From positions 882,501 to 946,500 of the forward strand of contig SMMW01000518.1 in NCBI GenBank assembly GCA_004794655.1: DNA of 64,000 bases, written 5' to 3'. The translations under genes and the position numbers were made by a program. The notes below the pieces were generated by a model, which saw only the letters and a program-made list of their open reading frames with translations, did no database searches and was not told the DNA's origin. This document shows positions 46,601 to 58,600 of the stretch, one piece after another. Position 1 is the stretch's first letter. Each line of letters opens with the position of its first letter. This stretch comes from Marisa cornuarietis. Lineage: Eukaryota > Mollusca > Gastropoda > Architaenioglossa > Ampullariidae.

Positions 46601-49600
46601 TAAGATTTGTTAATCGTTTTGGAGGAGATTGTTGACTTGTGTCGTGTAATCTAGCACATTCGTTTACTTTAAATACATATGCTAAAGCCAGTAAGACTTT
46701 TTTTTAGACATGTTTCTTCAAATTCCTTTAAGAACAAAGTGTTACATCTAGTGTATGTAAGGCAAATTTGCTGTGGCACCTGTACTGACCACAAAAGGAC
46801 ATGGCATGTAGCCACACCTGTTGCCTAAGCACGATATACTTTCCACTAGTGCTTTAAGAGTGAAAGAACAGTCTGCTTTGTGCTTATAAATATTCCTGTT
46901 TGCTATTAAAATGAAGCCTTGTCTGTGATGAACATCTAGAGCACTTTCAACTGATTTCACAGTGATTCTCAATGATAGGCCTGAGACAAGGTTGATCAGT
47001 TCCTAATAAGTAATTTAACACAACTGGATGTAAGATTTGTTAATCGTTTTGGTGGAGATTGTTGACTTATGTTGTGTAATCTAGCACATTCGTTTACTTT
47101 AAATACATATGCTAAAGCTAGTAAGACTTTTTTTTAGACATGTTTCTTCAAATTCCTTTAAAAACAAACTGTTTTGTTTTCTAACATGAAACGAAATCTG
47201 CTGGTCAGCTAGTTTTACAAAATGAAGACTAAGATTTAACATCAGTTTTGGCACAACTCTCTGGTTGACTGATTCAGCACTTGGTGTCTAATGACTTCTG
47301 AAAATGATTAACGCATTGGATGTATATTTTATCCTAAACTTCTATCACATCAACAGGCAGTGACAGTTACAGTAGATGTCCAAAACTGGTATCTTGGAAT
47401 AGGCTGTCCGCCCATGAATGTCTGTGTTAACTCAAATGCAGCCTTGTCTGTGATGAATCCTTAGAGCTTTATGGACTGATTTCACAGTGATTCTCAATGA
47501 TAGGCCTGAGACAAGGTTGATCAGTTCCTAATAAGTAATTTAACACAACTGGATGTAAGATTTGTTAATCGTTTTGGTGGAGATTGTTGACTTGTGTCGT
47601 GTAATGTAGCACATTCGTTTACTTTAAATACATATGCTAAAGCCAGTAAGACTTTTTTTTAGACATGTTTCTTCAAATTCCTTTAAGAACAAACTGTTTT
47701 ATCTAGTGTATGTAAGGCAAATTTGCTGTGGCACCTGTACTGACCACAAAAGGACATGGCATGTAGCCACACCTGTTGTCTAAGCACAATATACTTTTCA
47801 CTAGTGCTTAAAGAGCAAAAGAACAGTCTGCTTTGTGCTTATATATATTCCTGTTTGCTATTAAAATGAAGCCTTGTCTGTGATGAACATCTAGAGCACT
47901 TTCAACTGATTTCACAGTGATTCTCAATGATAGGCCTGAGACAAGGTTGATCAGGTCCTAATAAGTAATTTAACACAACTGGATGTAAGATTTGTTAATC
48001 GTTTTGGAGGAGATTGTTGACTTGTGTCGTGTAATCTAGCACATTCGTTTACTTTAAATACATATGCTAAAGCCAGTAAGACTTTATTTTAGAGATGTTT
48101 CTTCAAATTCCTTTAAGAACAAAGTGTTACATCTAGTGTATGTAAGGCAAATTTGCTGTGGCACCTGTACTGATCACAAAAGGACATGGCATGTAGCCAT
48201 ACCTGTTGCCTAAGCACGATATACTTTTCACTAGTGCGCAAAGAGCAAAAGAACAGTCTGCTTTGTGCTTATATATATTCCTGTTTGCTATTAAAATGAA
48301 GCCTTGTCTGTGATGAACATCTAGAGCACTTTCAACTGATTTCACAGTGATTCTCAATGATAGGCCTGAGACAATGCTTGCTTGTAATATCAGAAAAGTG
48401 CTGCTGTTGAGCTACTTCTGCTTTCATGTGGATTTTCTGTGATAGGCTTGAGACAGGGCTATTTTGTTTTCTAACATGAAACAAAATCTGCTGGTCAGCT
48501 AGTTTTACAAAATGAAGACTAAGATTTAACATCAGTTTTGGCACAACTCTCTGATTGACTGATTCGGCACTTGGTGGCTAACGACTTCTGAAAATGATTA
48601 ACGCATTGGATGTATATTGTATCCTAAACTTCTATCACATCAACAGGCAGTGACAGTTACAGTAGATGTCCAAAACTGGTATCTTGGAATAGGCTGTCCG
48701 CCCATGAATGTCTGTGTTAACTCAAATGCAGCCTTGTCTGTGATGAATCCTTAGAGCTTTATGGACTGATTTCACAGTGATTCTCAATGATAGGCCTGAG
48801 ACAAGGTTGATCGGTTCCTAATAAGTAATTTAACACAACTGGATGTAAGATTTGTTAATCGTTTTGGAGGAGATTGTTGACTTGTGTCGTGTAATGTAGC
48901 ACATTTGTTTGCTTTAAATACATATGCTAAAGCCAGTAAGACTTTTTTAGACATGTTTCTTCAAATTCCTTTAAAAACAAACTGTTACATCTAGTGTATG
49001 TAAGGCAAATTTACTGTGGCACCTGTACTGACCACAAAAGGACATGGCATGTAGCCACACCTGTTGTCTAAGCACAATATACTTTTCACTAGTGCTTAAA
49101 GAGCAAAAGAACAGTCTGCTTTGTGCTTATATATATTCCTGTTTGCTATTAAAATGAAGCCTTGTCTGTGATGAACATCTAGAGCACTTTCAACTGATTT
49201 CACAGTGATTCTCAATGATAGGCCTGAGACAATGCTTGCTTGTAATATCAGAAAAGTGCTGCTGTTGAGCTACTTCTGCTTTCATGTGGATTTTCTGTGA
49301 TAGGCTTGAGACAGGGCTATTTTGTTTTCTAACATGAAACAAAATCTGCTGGTCAGCTAGTTTTACAAAATGAAGACTAAGATTTAACATCAGTTTTGGC
49401 ACAACTCTCTGATTGACTGATTCGGCACTTGGTGGCTAACGACTTCTGAAAATGATTAACGCATTGGATGTATATTGTATCCTAAACTTCTATCACATCA
49501 ACAGGCAGTGACAGTTACAGTAGATGTCCAAAACTGGTATCTTGGAATAGGCTGTCCGCCCATGAATGTCTGTGTTAACTCAAATGCAGCCTTGTCTGTG

Positions 49601-52600
49601 ATGAATCCTTAGAGCTTTATGGACTGATTTCACAGTGATTCTCAATGATAGGCCTGAGACAGGACTGTCTTGTTAGCTGCTCATATTTGCAAATTGGTGG
49701 TGATAAACACTCAGGTTACATGACCAGGTACAAGAACTGGCACAAAGTAACATGTAAACAACAGGTTTGCCCATGTACTATAGCTGATCTTCCAAGAGCT
49801 GTTTTAATTCTAGCACTGAATGCATTATCTTTCAGTTTGTATTTTTTATAACTTTCTGTTAAAAACAGCACAGACATTTTACTCATGAATATTATTCAGA
49901 TTGTCTATTGTGGATTCAAACACTACAAAAAGACAGGCATAACCTTGCCTGAAATGTTGATGTGTCAGTGGACATTAATAGCTTTAGTTGATAGCCACAG
50001 CTAGTGTGTTTAAAAAAAAAAGTGGAGACATCCATTACAACTCTGTTATAAGCCTTGTCTCTGATAAGTCCTCAGACTGATATATATATTTCATAGTGAT
50101 TTTCAGAGATAGGTGTACGAAAAGTTTTGGGGTTTTTTCCATTTAAAAGAAGTTGCTATTAAAGAGTAAGATGCAATGATTTTGGCTAAAAATTTACATT
50201 TCTTACTAACTGCTGGCTGGTAACATGATCTAGCAGCTAGCTTGTTCTACTTCTGGTGTGCGCTGCTCTTACATTTTCATTTGCACACATATTGTGCCCA
50301 ACGCAGATCAGATTCTTGCTCTAAATACTTTTCCCTGCTTGCATACATTTCAAAATGTATATCTGACTCTAGTGTGCGTTTCCTATTGGACATGTACAAA
50401 GCACAAATAGACATATATTGGTGTGATCCTGCCTCTAAGTACTCAGCAATTCAGAATTAGGCATTTAGAGCTACCTACCATTGATCATCTGTAATAATGT
50501 GAACATGCAGCCTTGTCAGTGATGAATCCTTAGAGCTTTTCGGACTGATCTCCGTGATTCTCAATGATAGGCCTGAGACATGGCTGTCTTGTTAGCTGCT
50601 CATATTTGCAAATTGGTGCTGATTACCACTCACACATTTTTCCCTCTGCCTTCCCTAGCTTTGTTTTAAATTTCTTCCTATTTGTTGACATGGCTGAAAT
50701 CACTGTTACTTTTAATTTCATAGTTTTTCATGATAAAGTGGTTTTTTTAACCTTACCAGAAGATAACTGTCAAATTTTGTCTAAGCATGAATTTTAACCA
50801 ATGGCCAAGATTTCTGTAGTATCATACAATTAAAATTGGTTTTATTGTTTCGCATTTTGCAAGAGAAAAGTTTGTTGAAAGGCTTATTTTGTTTACAAAT
50901 TTGATTGAGCTTTCCCTGTCTGCTTTGTTCAATGGCCAGCCTTGATGATGACACCTAGAGCCTTTTATAATGACTACAAACTGATTGTTAATGATAGGCC
51001 TGAAACAGGGTTATGCTCATCATCTGTAAATAGTCATTCTTTTTGTGAGGCTTATAGAGTTTTATTTGTCATCATAATGTTTGTCAAGTTCAGTTGACCT
51101 ATCCTCAAGTTTAAGGATCATCTTCCGCACATTCAGTTTTTAGCAACTTTGCTCACAGTAAAAAAAGGTTGGCTGCCCTCATAATGTTTAGATAGGAGGC
51201 ATCATTTACTTTTCAGCACAAATAAAGGCGCTAACTTCAAGCATTCATTAATATCATGTTTTTTGTGTGCATTTTACAGGGAAGTAGCTACAATATCTGT
51301 GTTCACAGACCAAATAGCTTTTTTTTACAGTTGATCCCCAGTCATTATTAACATTCAAGTATATGCTATCTTTAAAAACCTGTTGGCTTTTTAATTTTCC
51401 AGGTGATGGTGCTGGTGTAGGCAAGGGTCGAACAGTGGCTGGAATAATTTATGAAAATTATCTTTTGGGTAGAAAGCGTGCTCTGTGGTAAGTCTGCTAA
51501 GAATTTGCAGCTGCTTATATTTCTTGAAATAATCATCGATTGAACAAGGAATAGTTTTAACAGTTGAGGAAATGCATGAGTATGCTGTTTAAACATCATC
51601 TTAGTTGCTCATTGATTCCTTTAGATGTTTCTGTTTGTGTAAAAGCCAGTCTTTGTACAAATTATAAACCTACTGGTGCTACATAAAGGAGTTTTTGACC
51701 TCATTGATGATGACAAATTCATGAGCCAAATACATTATTTGTCTTTAATGTGTAATGATAGGCCTGAGATGACATTCAAGAATGTGAATTAATTTTTCTG
51801 AAATGAAAATCTTTTCTCCATTCAAACAGTCAACAAAAATGTTGCATTTATTTCAGGGGATCTCATTATATAGTTGCTAGGCGTTTTTGCCACCCTACTT
51901 ATCTCAACTGATATTAATTTTTAATGCCCTTTCTAGCTAGCCGTAAAAAGGGCACAGCAGTATATGTTTGTTATTAGATGACCTTTATCTCCGATTTCAC
52001 GTTTTTTATGTAATATGATGTTACTGAAATTTGAAAAACAAGTAATGACATGTCCAAGTTAATTACACAGCATTGTATACAATGAGACCTCAACATTTTT
52101 TTTTTTACCATTTTTAGACTTCAGTGCCAAATTGTTCATAATCTCAAACCCCTTACACAATTTTTCATATGTTATTTGGAACATTTTTATAACAATGACA
52201 GTGACCAACTTTATTTGTCCCAGTGGGCAATTTGAATATGGGAATGTGCTCTAGTCGCAAGTAAAAGTTAGAACTAAAAGTAAGAAATAAAGAAATGAAA
52301 AATGTAAAATGGAGTGGGCAAGTGGCAATCATATCATATCGATCATATATATATATATATATAAAACTTACATTAAGGATAATCATGTTTGCACCTACAG
52401 CATCATACACACGCACACGCTCACCATTGACAGGTCATCTAAGATTGAGCAGCTGGACTGCAAATGGTATAAATCTGAAATAATTTCAGGTGCCTGTTAC
52501 TTTTACATATAGGCATGGCATAACTTTTTACCTTGAGCTTAATAATACAAACTCTTTTGTTAATACATGCTGAGGTAATGATAAAATGCATGAAGCTTTT

Positions 52601-55600
52601 ATGAGTTTTCCATGTCGTTACATGATGCAAGATGCTTTAGCTAGGTCTTTCGCACCTGTTGTGAGGTATTTCTTGAAGCATCACAAATACTGTCATTGGC
52701 TTTAAGCTTAATGGCTGTTATTTGCACTAAATACCCAGGCGTAACAAGGTTTTAAAATTTGGTTGTTTTATGCACAGGCTCAGTGTGTCAAATGATCTTC
52801 GAGTTGATGCAGAGCGAGATTTGCGAGACATTGGTGCTGGAAAAATTGAAGTCTATCCCCTTAACAAAGTAAGATTAAATGCATTCACTGCTCTCTATTC
52901 TCCATATTCCCTTTTTTTAACACCTAGGAATTTTCTGCACATCAAATTATATAAAGTTTTGTGGACATTTTGATGAAATGAAGACCAGTAACTGATTGCA
53001 TTTATTTTTCATCATTATAGTTCAAGTATGCAAAGATTTCATCCAAAGAGAATGGAAGCGTCAAAAAAGGTGTCATATTTGCAACATATTCCTCGCTGAT
53101 CGGAGAGAGTCAGTCAGGTGGAAAATATCGTACCCGTTTAAAACAGCTACTAAAGTGGTGTGGAAAGGACTTTGATGGTGTTGTATCCTTTAATCACAAG
53201 GTGGAATATTGTGCTTTTTTTTTTTTTCACCCCTATGCATACCATTTTCATGGTGCAGATATAATTTATACTTATTCAGACAGCAGTTTTGAGGTTCAAA
53301 TTGAAATTTTTTTAATAGGAATCAAGTGGGTTTTCATTATCATTTCTAAAGAGGAAATTTACATGAAAGAGGACAAGTAAGGGAAGGGGACTCCAAACAC
53401 ATACTCTTAACATGACGTTAACATCATCATTTTAAGATGTTTCTGCTGATGTAATAACCATTCATTCTTTGTACAAATAATAAACTACTGGTGCTACATA
53501 GCAGAAGTATTTTTTGTTTTGTTTTGGTGTTTTGGGAAGAGGGACCTCATTGATCATGACAAGTTCATGAGCCAAATACATGATTTGTCTTTGATGTATA
53601 ATGATAGGCCTGAGAGGAGGTTAAAAATGTGAATTAAATTTTCCGAAACGAAAAAGAAAGTCGTCAACTTTAGAATCATCTTTATATTATAATCATTTTC
53701 ACAAGCAGACTTGTAGCTTACTGAAAGTCATCTCAACAGAAAACTGATGTGTTGCATTTTCTTTTTTTGACATTTTTATGTCCAGTGTGAAAACATATTT
53801 TTATAGAAGGTAACAGAAGTCAACATTTTCTTCCCTCATAGTAGGGGTGGGCAGGGTTTTCTTTTTGCGGGCTGGTCTGAAGAGTCTAATCTATGTGACG
53901 GGCTGGTAAAATAAGGAAAACCTATGCAAAGTGACTACACAACAAACAAGTGATAATGGAATGAACAATAAATGAGTATATAAAGGCATTCACATACCAA
54001 ATTTATTGTGTAAAGTGAAACTCTTTGAATTCGCTCACAGTAAAACTTTAAAATCAGCCTTTCCTTTGAAGGCAGCCTCCCCCTGATGCTTTCTGACGCC
54101 TCCATCAGTCAGCTTTGTTATTTGTTATCTTTGTACTTTATCTGTGTTAGAATGTTATGGACTGTGAATTTCTAACGACAAGTCCTATTTGATAGATTTC
54201 AATCAAATGAAGCTAAGTTTATTTTTTAAAAAAACGAGTACACTGCACAGTTTGGCAGACAGGCTTGTCCAAAGATATCTGCAGGATGCCTGTGGACCAT
54301 ACTTTGCGCACCCTTGCCTTATACGGTCAGTGATTCTCCAGTTATAAAACAATTGTTCATATTTTATTTGTAAGACCGTTTGTGGACCATTGAGGTGTGA
54401 CATGGGAAATTAGTAATAATCTTATAGGGCTATAGGCTATTTAAATTTGTCCTTTTAATCTGTGCAGTTTCTGTTTTAACTCTTTCCTTACCGTGATCTT
54501 CGCCTGAACCCGGTTCGCACCCTATGGTGTGATGCAGGTTTTAAATGTTGTTACTCTTAAACATCGTTTTTTTTTTTAGAAGAAAAACTTAATAAATAAG
54601 ATAGCTTATTCATTTCTGAACACAATTGTCTTTCTTAAAAAGTGTAAGAAGTAAGTTTTAACAGGAAGTCTTTGCATTTTCCCACGCTACCTGTCTTTCT
54701 GTTTTGTAAAAGGCTAGCAAATTCCCGGTATTGAAATTTCGACCGGCAGCTTTTAAAATTTATATTTATTAATCTACAGTAAAGATAACCATCTGTAATA
54801 CACCGTTTTAAAGAGCTTTTTTAAAACATTCCCTTGGTGTAAATTTTAAGATACATAAGTTTTGTCTTCGAGTACTAAAATCAAATGAACTGTACGTGTT
54901 TTAGATTATTTGAACGTAAATTTCAGAAATTAAAAAAAAAATTATTTATTCAATATATACAGACATAAAGTACCAAACAAACATATGTTTTATTAGAATA
55001 TACATTAGAATTTAAAAATTACTTACTATTTTCTTCTCCTTTGCGGTTGTTGAAGTACAAATCCATGTCAAATTGAGTAAACCGCAACGTACTTTCGATA
55101 ATTCAAAATGGCACTCGACCATTTGTTTACATTTTTCCCTCTTACAAACGAATTTTTTGATTGGCTGGACTAGTTTTTAGAGGGAGGGAATCATGGTGGA
55201 CTATTTCCGAAAGATTTCAGTAGTTTCTTCCCTTGTTATTTTCATTTACGTTGCGGGAGTTTTTTTTAGCTCATTATCATGGAATTACTTGTTGGGAATG
55301 CTATAAAAGTGTGTTTTCAAGCAAACACAAGGTTAGGCTGCTCCTTTTCTCTACATTTTGATCTATCATTATCAATTTGAGTTGTTCTTCTACCTCTTTT
55401 AGTTAATTTTTTATGATTTTTTGAAAAAGGGGTAAATACATCCGTTCAAGGGTTCAGAACCGCCGCTTAAGACTTCCGTAGTGTTCAGTATAGATCGAGT
55501 TAAAAAGCAGTACTGTGTGACAAAAATTAATGATCATTTCTGGTATTGTTTACCTTTTGTAACGTTTCTTGTGTTGACCTTGACTTCAAAGATCGTGTTT

Positions 55601-58600
55601 GATGAATGTCACAAAGCCAAAAATTTGTGTCCGACGGGATCCAGTAAACCTACCAAAACAGGGCAGACAGTACTAGAACTTCAGAATCGACTGCCAAAAG
55701 CTCGTGTTGTCTATGCCAGTGCCACTGGTGCTTCTGAACCAAAAAACATGGCGTACATGACTCGCCTCGGTCTCTGGGGTCCTGGCACACCCTTCAAGGA
55801 GTTTAATGACTTCATTCAGGCTGTGGAACGTAGGTATGTGCCTTTTCTCATTGCCATGCCATTGGTTACTTTTTTGTTGCCAGCAAATTCTATGTAGTAC
55901 TTTAACCATGTATCCAATTTTTGCAATGCAGCAACCAGAAAAAAATGTTTTAAATCTTTGCATTTACTAATGTTCTTTTGCTGATGAATTGAAGGTGTGG
56001 GAGAAATCCTTTTTTTCTTTTTATGATGGTATGGCTGTTGGCTGGGGACAAATTTATCAGAATTGAAAGATCTGATAATACTTTGTGTACAGGGGAGTTG
56101 GTGCCATGGAGTTGGTTGCTATGGACATGAAGCTCAGGGGCATGTACATTGCACGCCAGCTTAGTTTCCAGGGAGTCACATTTCGCATTGAGGAGATTCC
56201 ACTGGAATCTGAATTCAAGAAAGTTTATGATGATGCAGCTGAGTTGGTGAGTGTTGAGTATGATCTAGCCCTCTGTCTGCTTGTCAAATGACCATTTTTG
56301 TAAATATTCCTGAGAGAACCCATCCTTGTTGGATGCTACGTTTGATGATTTGAGCTGTTAGCGGTATACCTTCAGTTTGCTATTTTTGCTAGTTTTTTTT
56401 TTTTAATGTAATCTGAAGAAATGTCTTACTGACAGATTGCTTAATGTCTCAAGCACTTACAATGTTTGTGTTGACAGTGGATGGAGGCACGAGCCATGTT
56501 TCAAAAAGCTGCAGATTTGATTCAAGCCGAGCACCGAATGCGAAAGTCAATGTGGGGACAGTTTTGGTCTGCTCATCAGCGGTTTTTCAAATACCTGTGC
56601 ATCTCTGCTAAAGTCCCACATTGTGTGTCATTAGCTCGGGAAGCTGTCAAGGCAGGAAAGGTAAGACAGAGCAGCTCTATTTCTGGCTTGAATATACACT
56701 TAGAAAAGAGTGGTGTGGAGTTCTGATGTAAAGTTTATGTCATAGGGTATATTCCCCGCCATTGGCAAAATCTTTAATGGTGGTTCGTCAGTTGTTTTTT
56801 GTGTTTGTTATTTGCGAATTCTATTTTTGTTCCTTTTTTTGGTGTACAGAAACGAGGTGTTTAAAATCACATTCATTTTACTTGTTTTGTAAGAGATAAA
56901 TCAGTAATGTCTGGCATACAAGAAAAGGAACAGCAGTAAAATGAAATAGTTTATTAGGTATCTGATATCCTACTCCCCAATTTTTTTTTTTTTGTTGAGG
57001 GTGGTTAAACCTTGCAAAATAATTTCTTTTATTCTGTTAACAAATATTTTTCACATTATTTTAATTTGCAAGGTAAGTGAGATCAGCATTTCTAATAAGA
57101 AAATTCCATCTTGGTAGCTTAAATTGCTATTAATTACTATTAATATTACATTTTAAGTACTAGCTTGAACAGGAATCTATTCTGGTAGGCTGGTTGTTGA
57201 GGAAGGAAGATTGTGGTCAAAGCTAAGAGAAAGCCACCTCTGTTGCAGTGTGTTGTCATTGGCCTACAGTCAACAGGGGAGGCAAGGACTCTGGAGCAGG
57301 TGGAGGAGATGGGAGGAGAGTTGAATGACTTTGTGTCCACAGCTAAGTAAGATCTCTCATTGGTTATATTTCAGCTAATTGAAATGTGAATGTTTAATTT
57401 TTCCATTATTTCTTTGTTTAGCTTATTCTTGACATGCATGCCAGGTATGATTTTAAAACAGCATCTTATAGACTAAATTTAAGTGCAAAATTATTCCAGA
57501 TGGGTGTAATTTATTTTCATATGCTTACTACAGAAATTGGAGAGAAGAACTAGTCTGTACCATATATAAGATCCACGCCTTTGTAGGGTTGAAAAGTCAC
57601 AAAGTTGACTCTTTGATTGAGCATTGCTTATTAGAATGTACCCAAAACTGAAGTGGCAGCCTTCATTACATTAAATTTAGATCAATCATCTTGTGAATTT
57701 CTGGAAGAAAATTAAAATTAACATTGCAGTTTTGTAAAACTAGTTTACAGTGCTGTAGTCTCCTCAGCAGCTTTAAGCTTAATTACATATTTGATTTATG
57801 GTAGCCTTTGAAGGGGTTAATCCTTCAGCGACGGTAGGCTAAGCGGCCGTTTGACCCCTTTGGACGGATGTATTTACCCCTTTTTCAAAAAATCATCAAA
57901 AATTAACTTAAAGAGGTAGAAGAACAATTAAAATTGATAATGATGGATCAAAATGTAAAGAAAAAGTACAGCCTTACCTTGTGTTTGCTTGAAAACACAC
58001 TTTTCTAGCATTCCCAACAGAAAATGCGATGATAATGAGTCCATACAAAAATGCCCGCAGTGAAACATTAGCTGCTTTCACAATCTTAAACGAAAATAAC
58101 ATAAGGGAGGAAACTACTGAAACAATTAGTATGTTCCACTATTATTCCCTCCCTTGAACTGGCAGATAATCAAAAAATTGTGTTTTGTAACAAAGAAAAA
58201 AATGTAAACATTGGTCAAGCGCCATTTTGAAGTATCGAAGTGCATTGCTGTCACTCAATTTGACATGGATTTGTACTTCAACAACCGCAGAGGAGAAGAA
58301 AATAGTAAGTAATATTTAAATTCTAATGTATATTCTAATAGAACATATGCTTGTTTGGTACTTTGTGTAAATAATTTTTTGTTAATTTCTGAAACTGACC
58401 TTCAAGAGCTCTAAAACGTGTACAGTTCATTTAATTTTAGTACTTGAAGACAAAATCTGTGTATCTTACAATTTACACCAAGTGAATGTTTTAAAAATGC
58501 TCTTTAAAACGGTGTATTACAGATGGTTGTCTTTACTGTAGGTTAATAAATATAAATTTCCAAAGCTGCCGGTCGAAATTTAAATACCGGGAATTTGCTA

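Larger units (their letters stand above)
43473..51010 (+). repeat. Tandem array of snoRNA-bearing units in SBNO1 intron 5
   Basis: The array consists of a roughly 75-nt C/D snoRNA followed by one of two spacers (about 355 or 450 nt). Start-to-start distances in the core are 430, 525, 430, 430, 525, 430, 430, 430, 428 and 430. A higher-order period of 1385 bp makes 45.2-46.6 and 46.6-48.0 kb nearly identical. Flanking copies before 45.1 kb and after 49.7 kb are more diverged, as expected for unequal exchange homogenising the core. One TTAA MITE lies at 44352-44597. Confidence 0.9.

Noticed and set aside
45363..48357. Three 74-codon minus-strand open frames with almost the same protein, spaced 1385 bp
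   Set aside because: They lie antisense across snoRNA units and spacers; the repetition comes from the tandem array, not from a gene family.
43473..51010. CRISPR-like regular repeats
   Set aside because: Units are hundreds of bases long with conserved C/D boxes, inside an intron of an animal gene.
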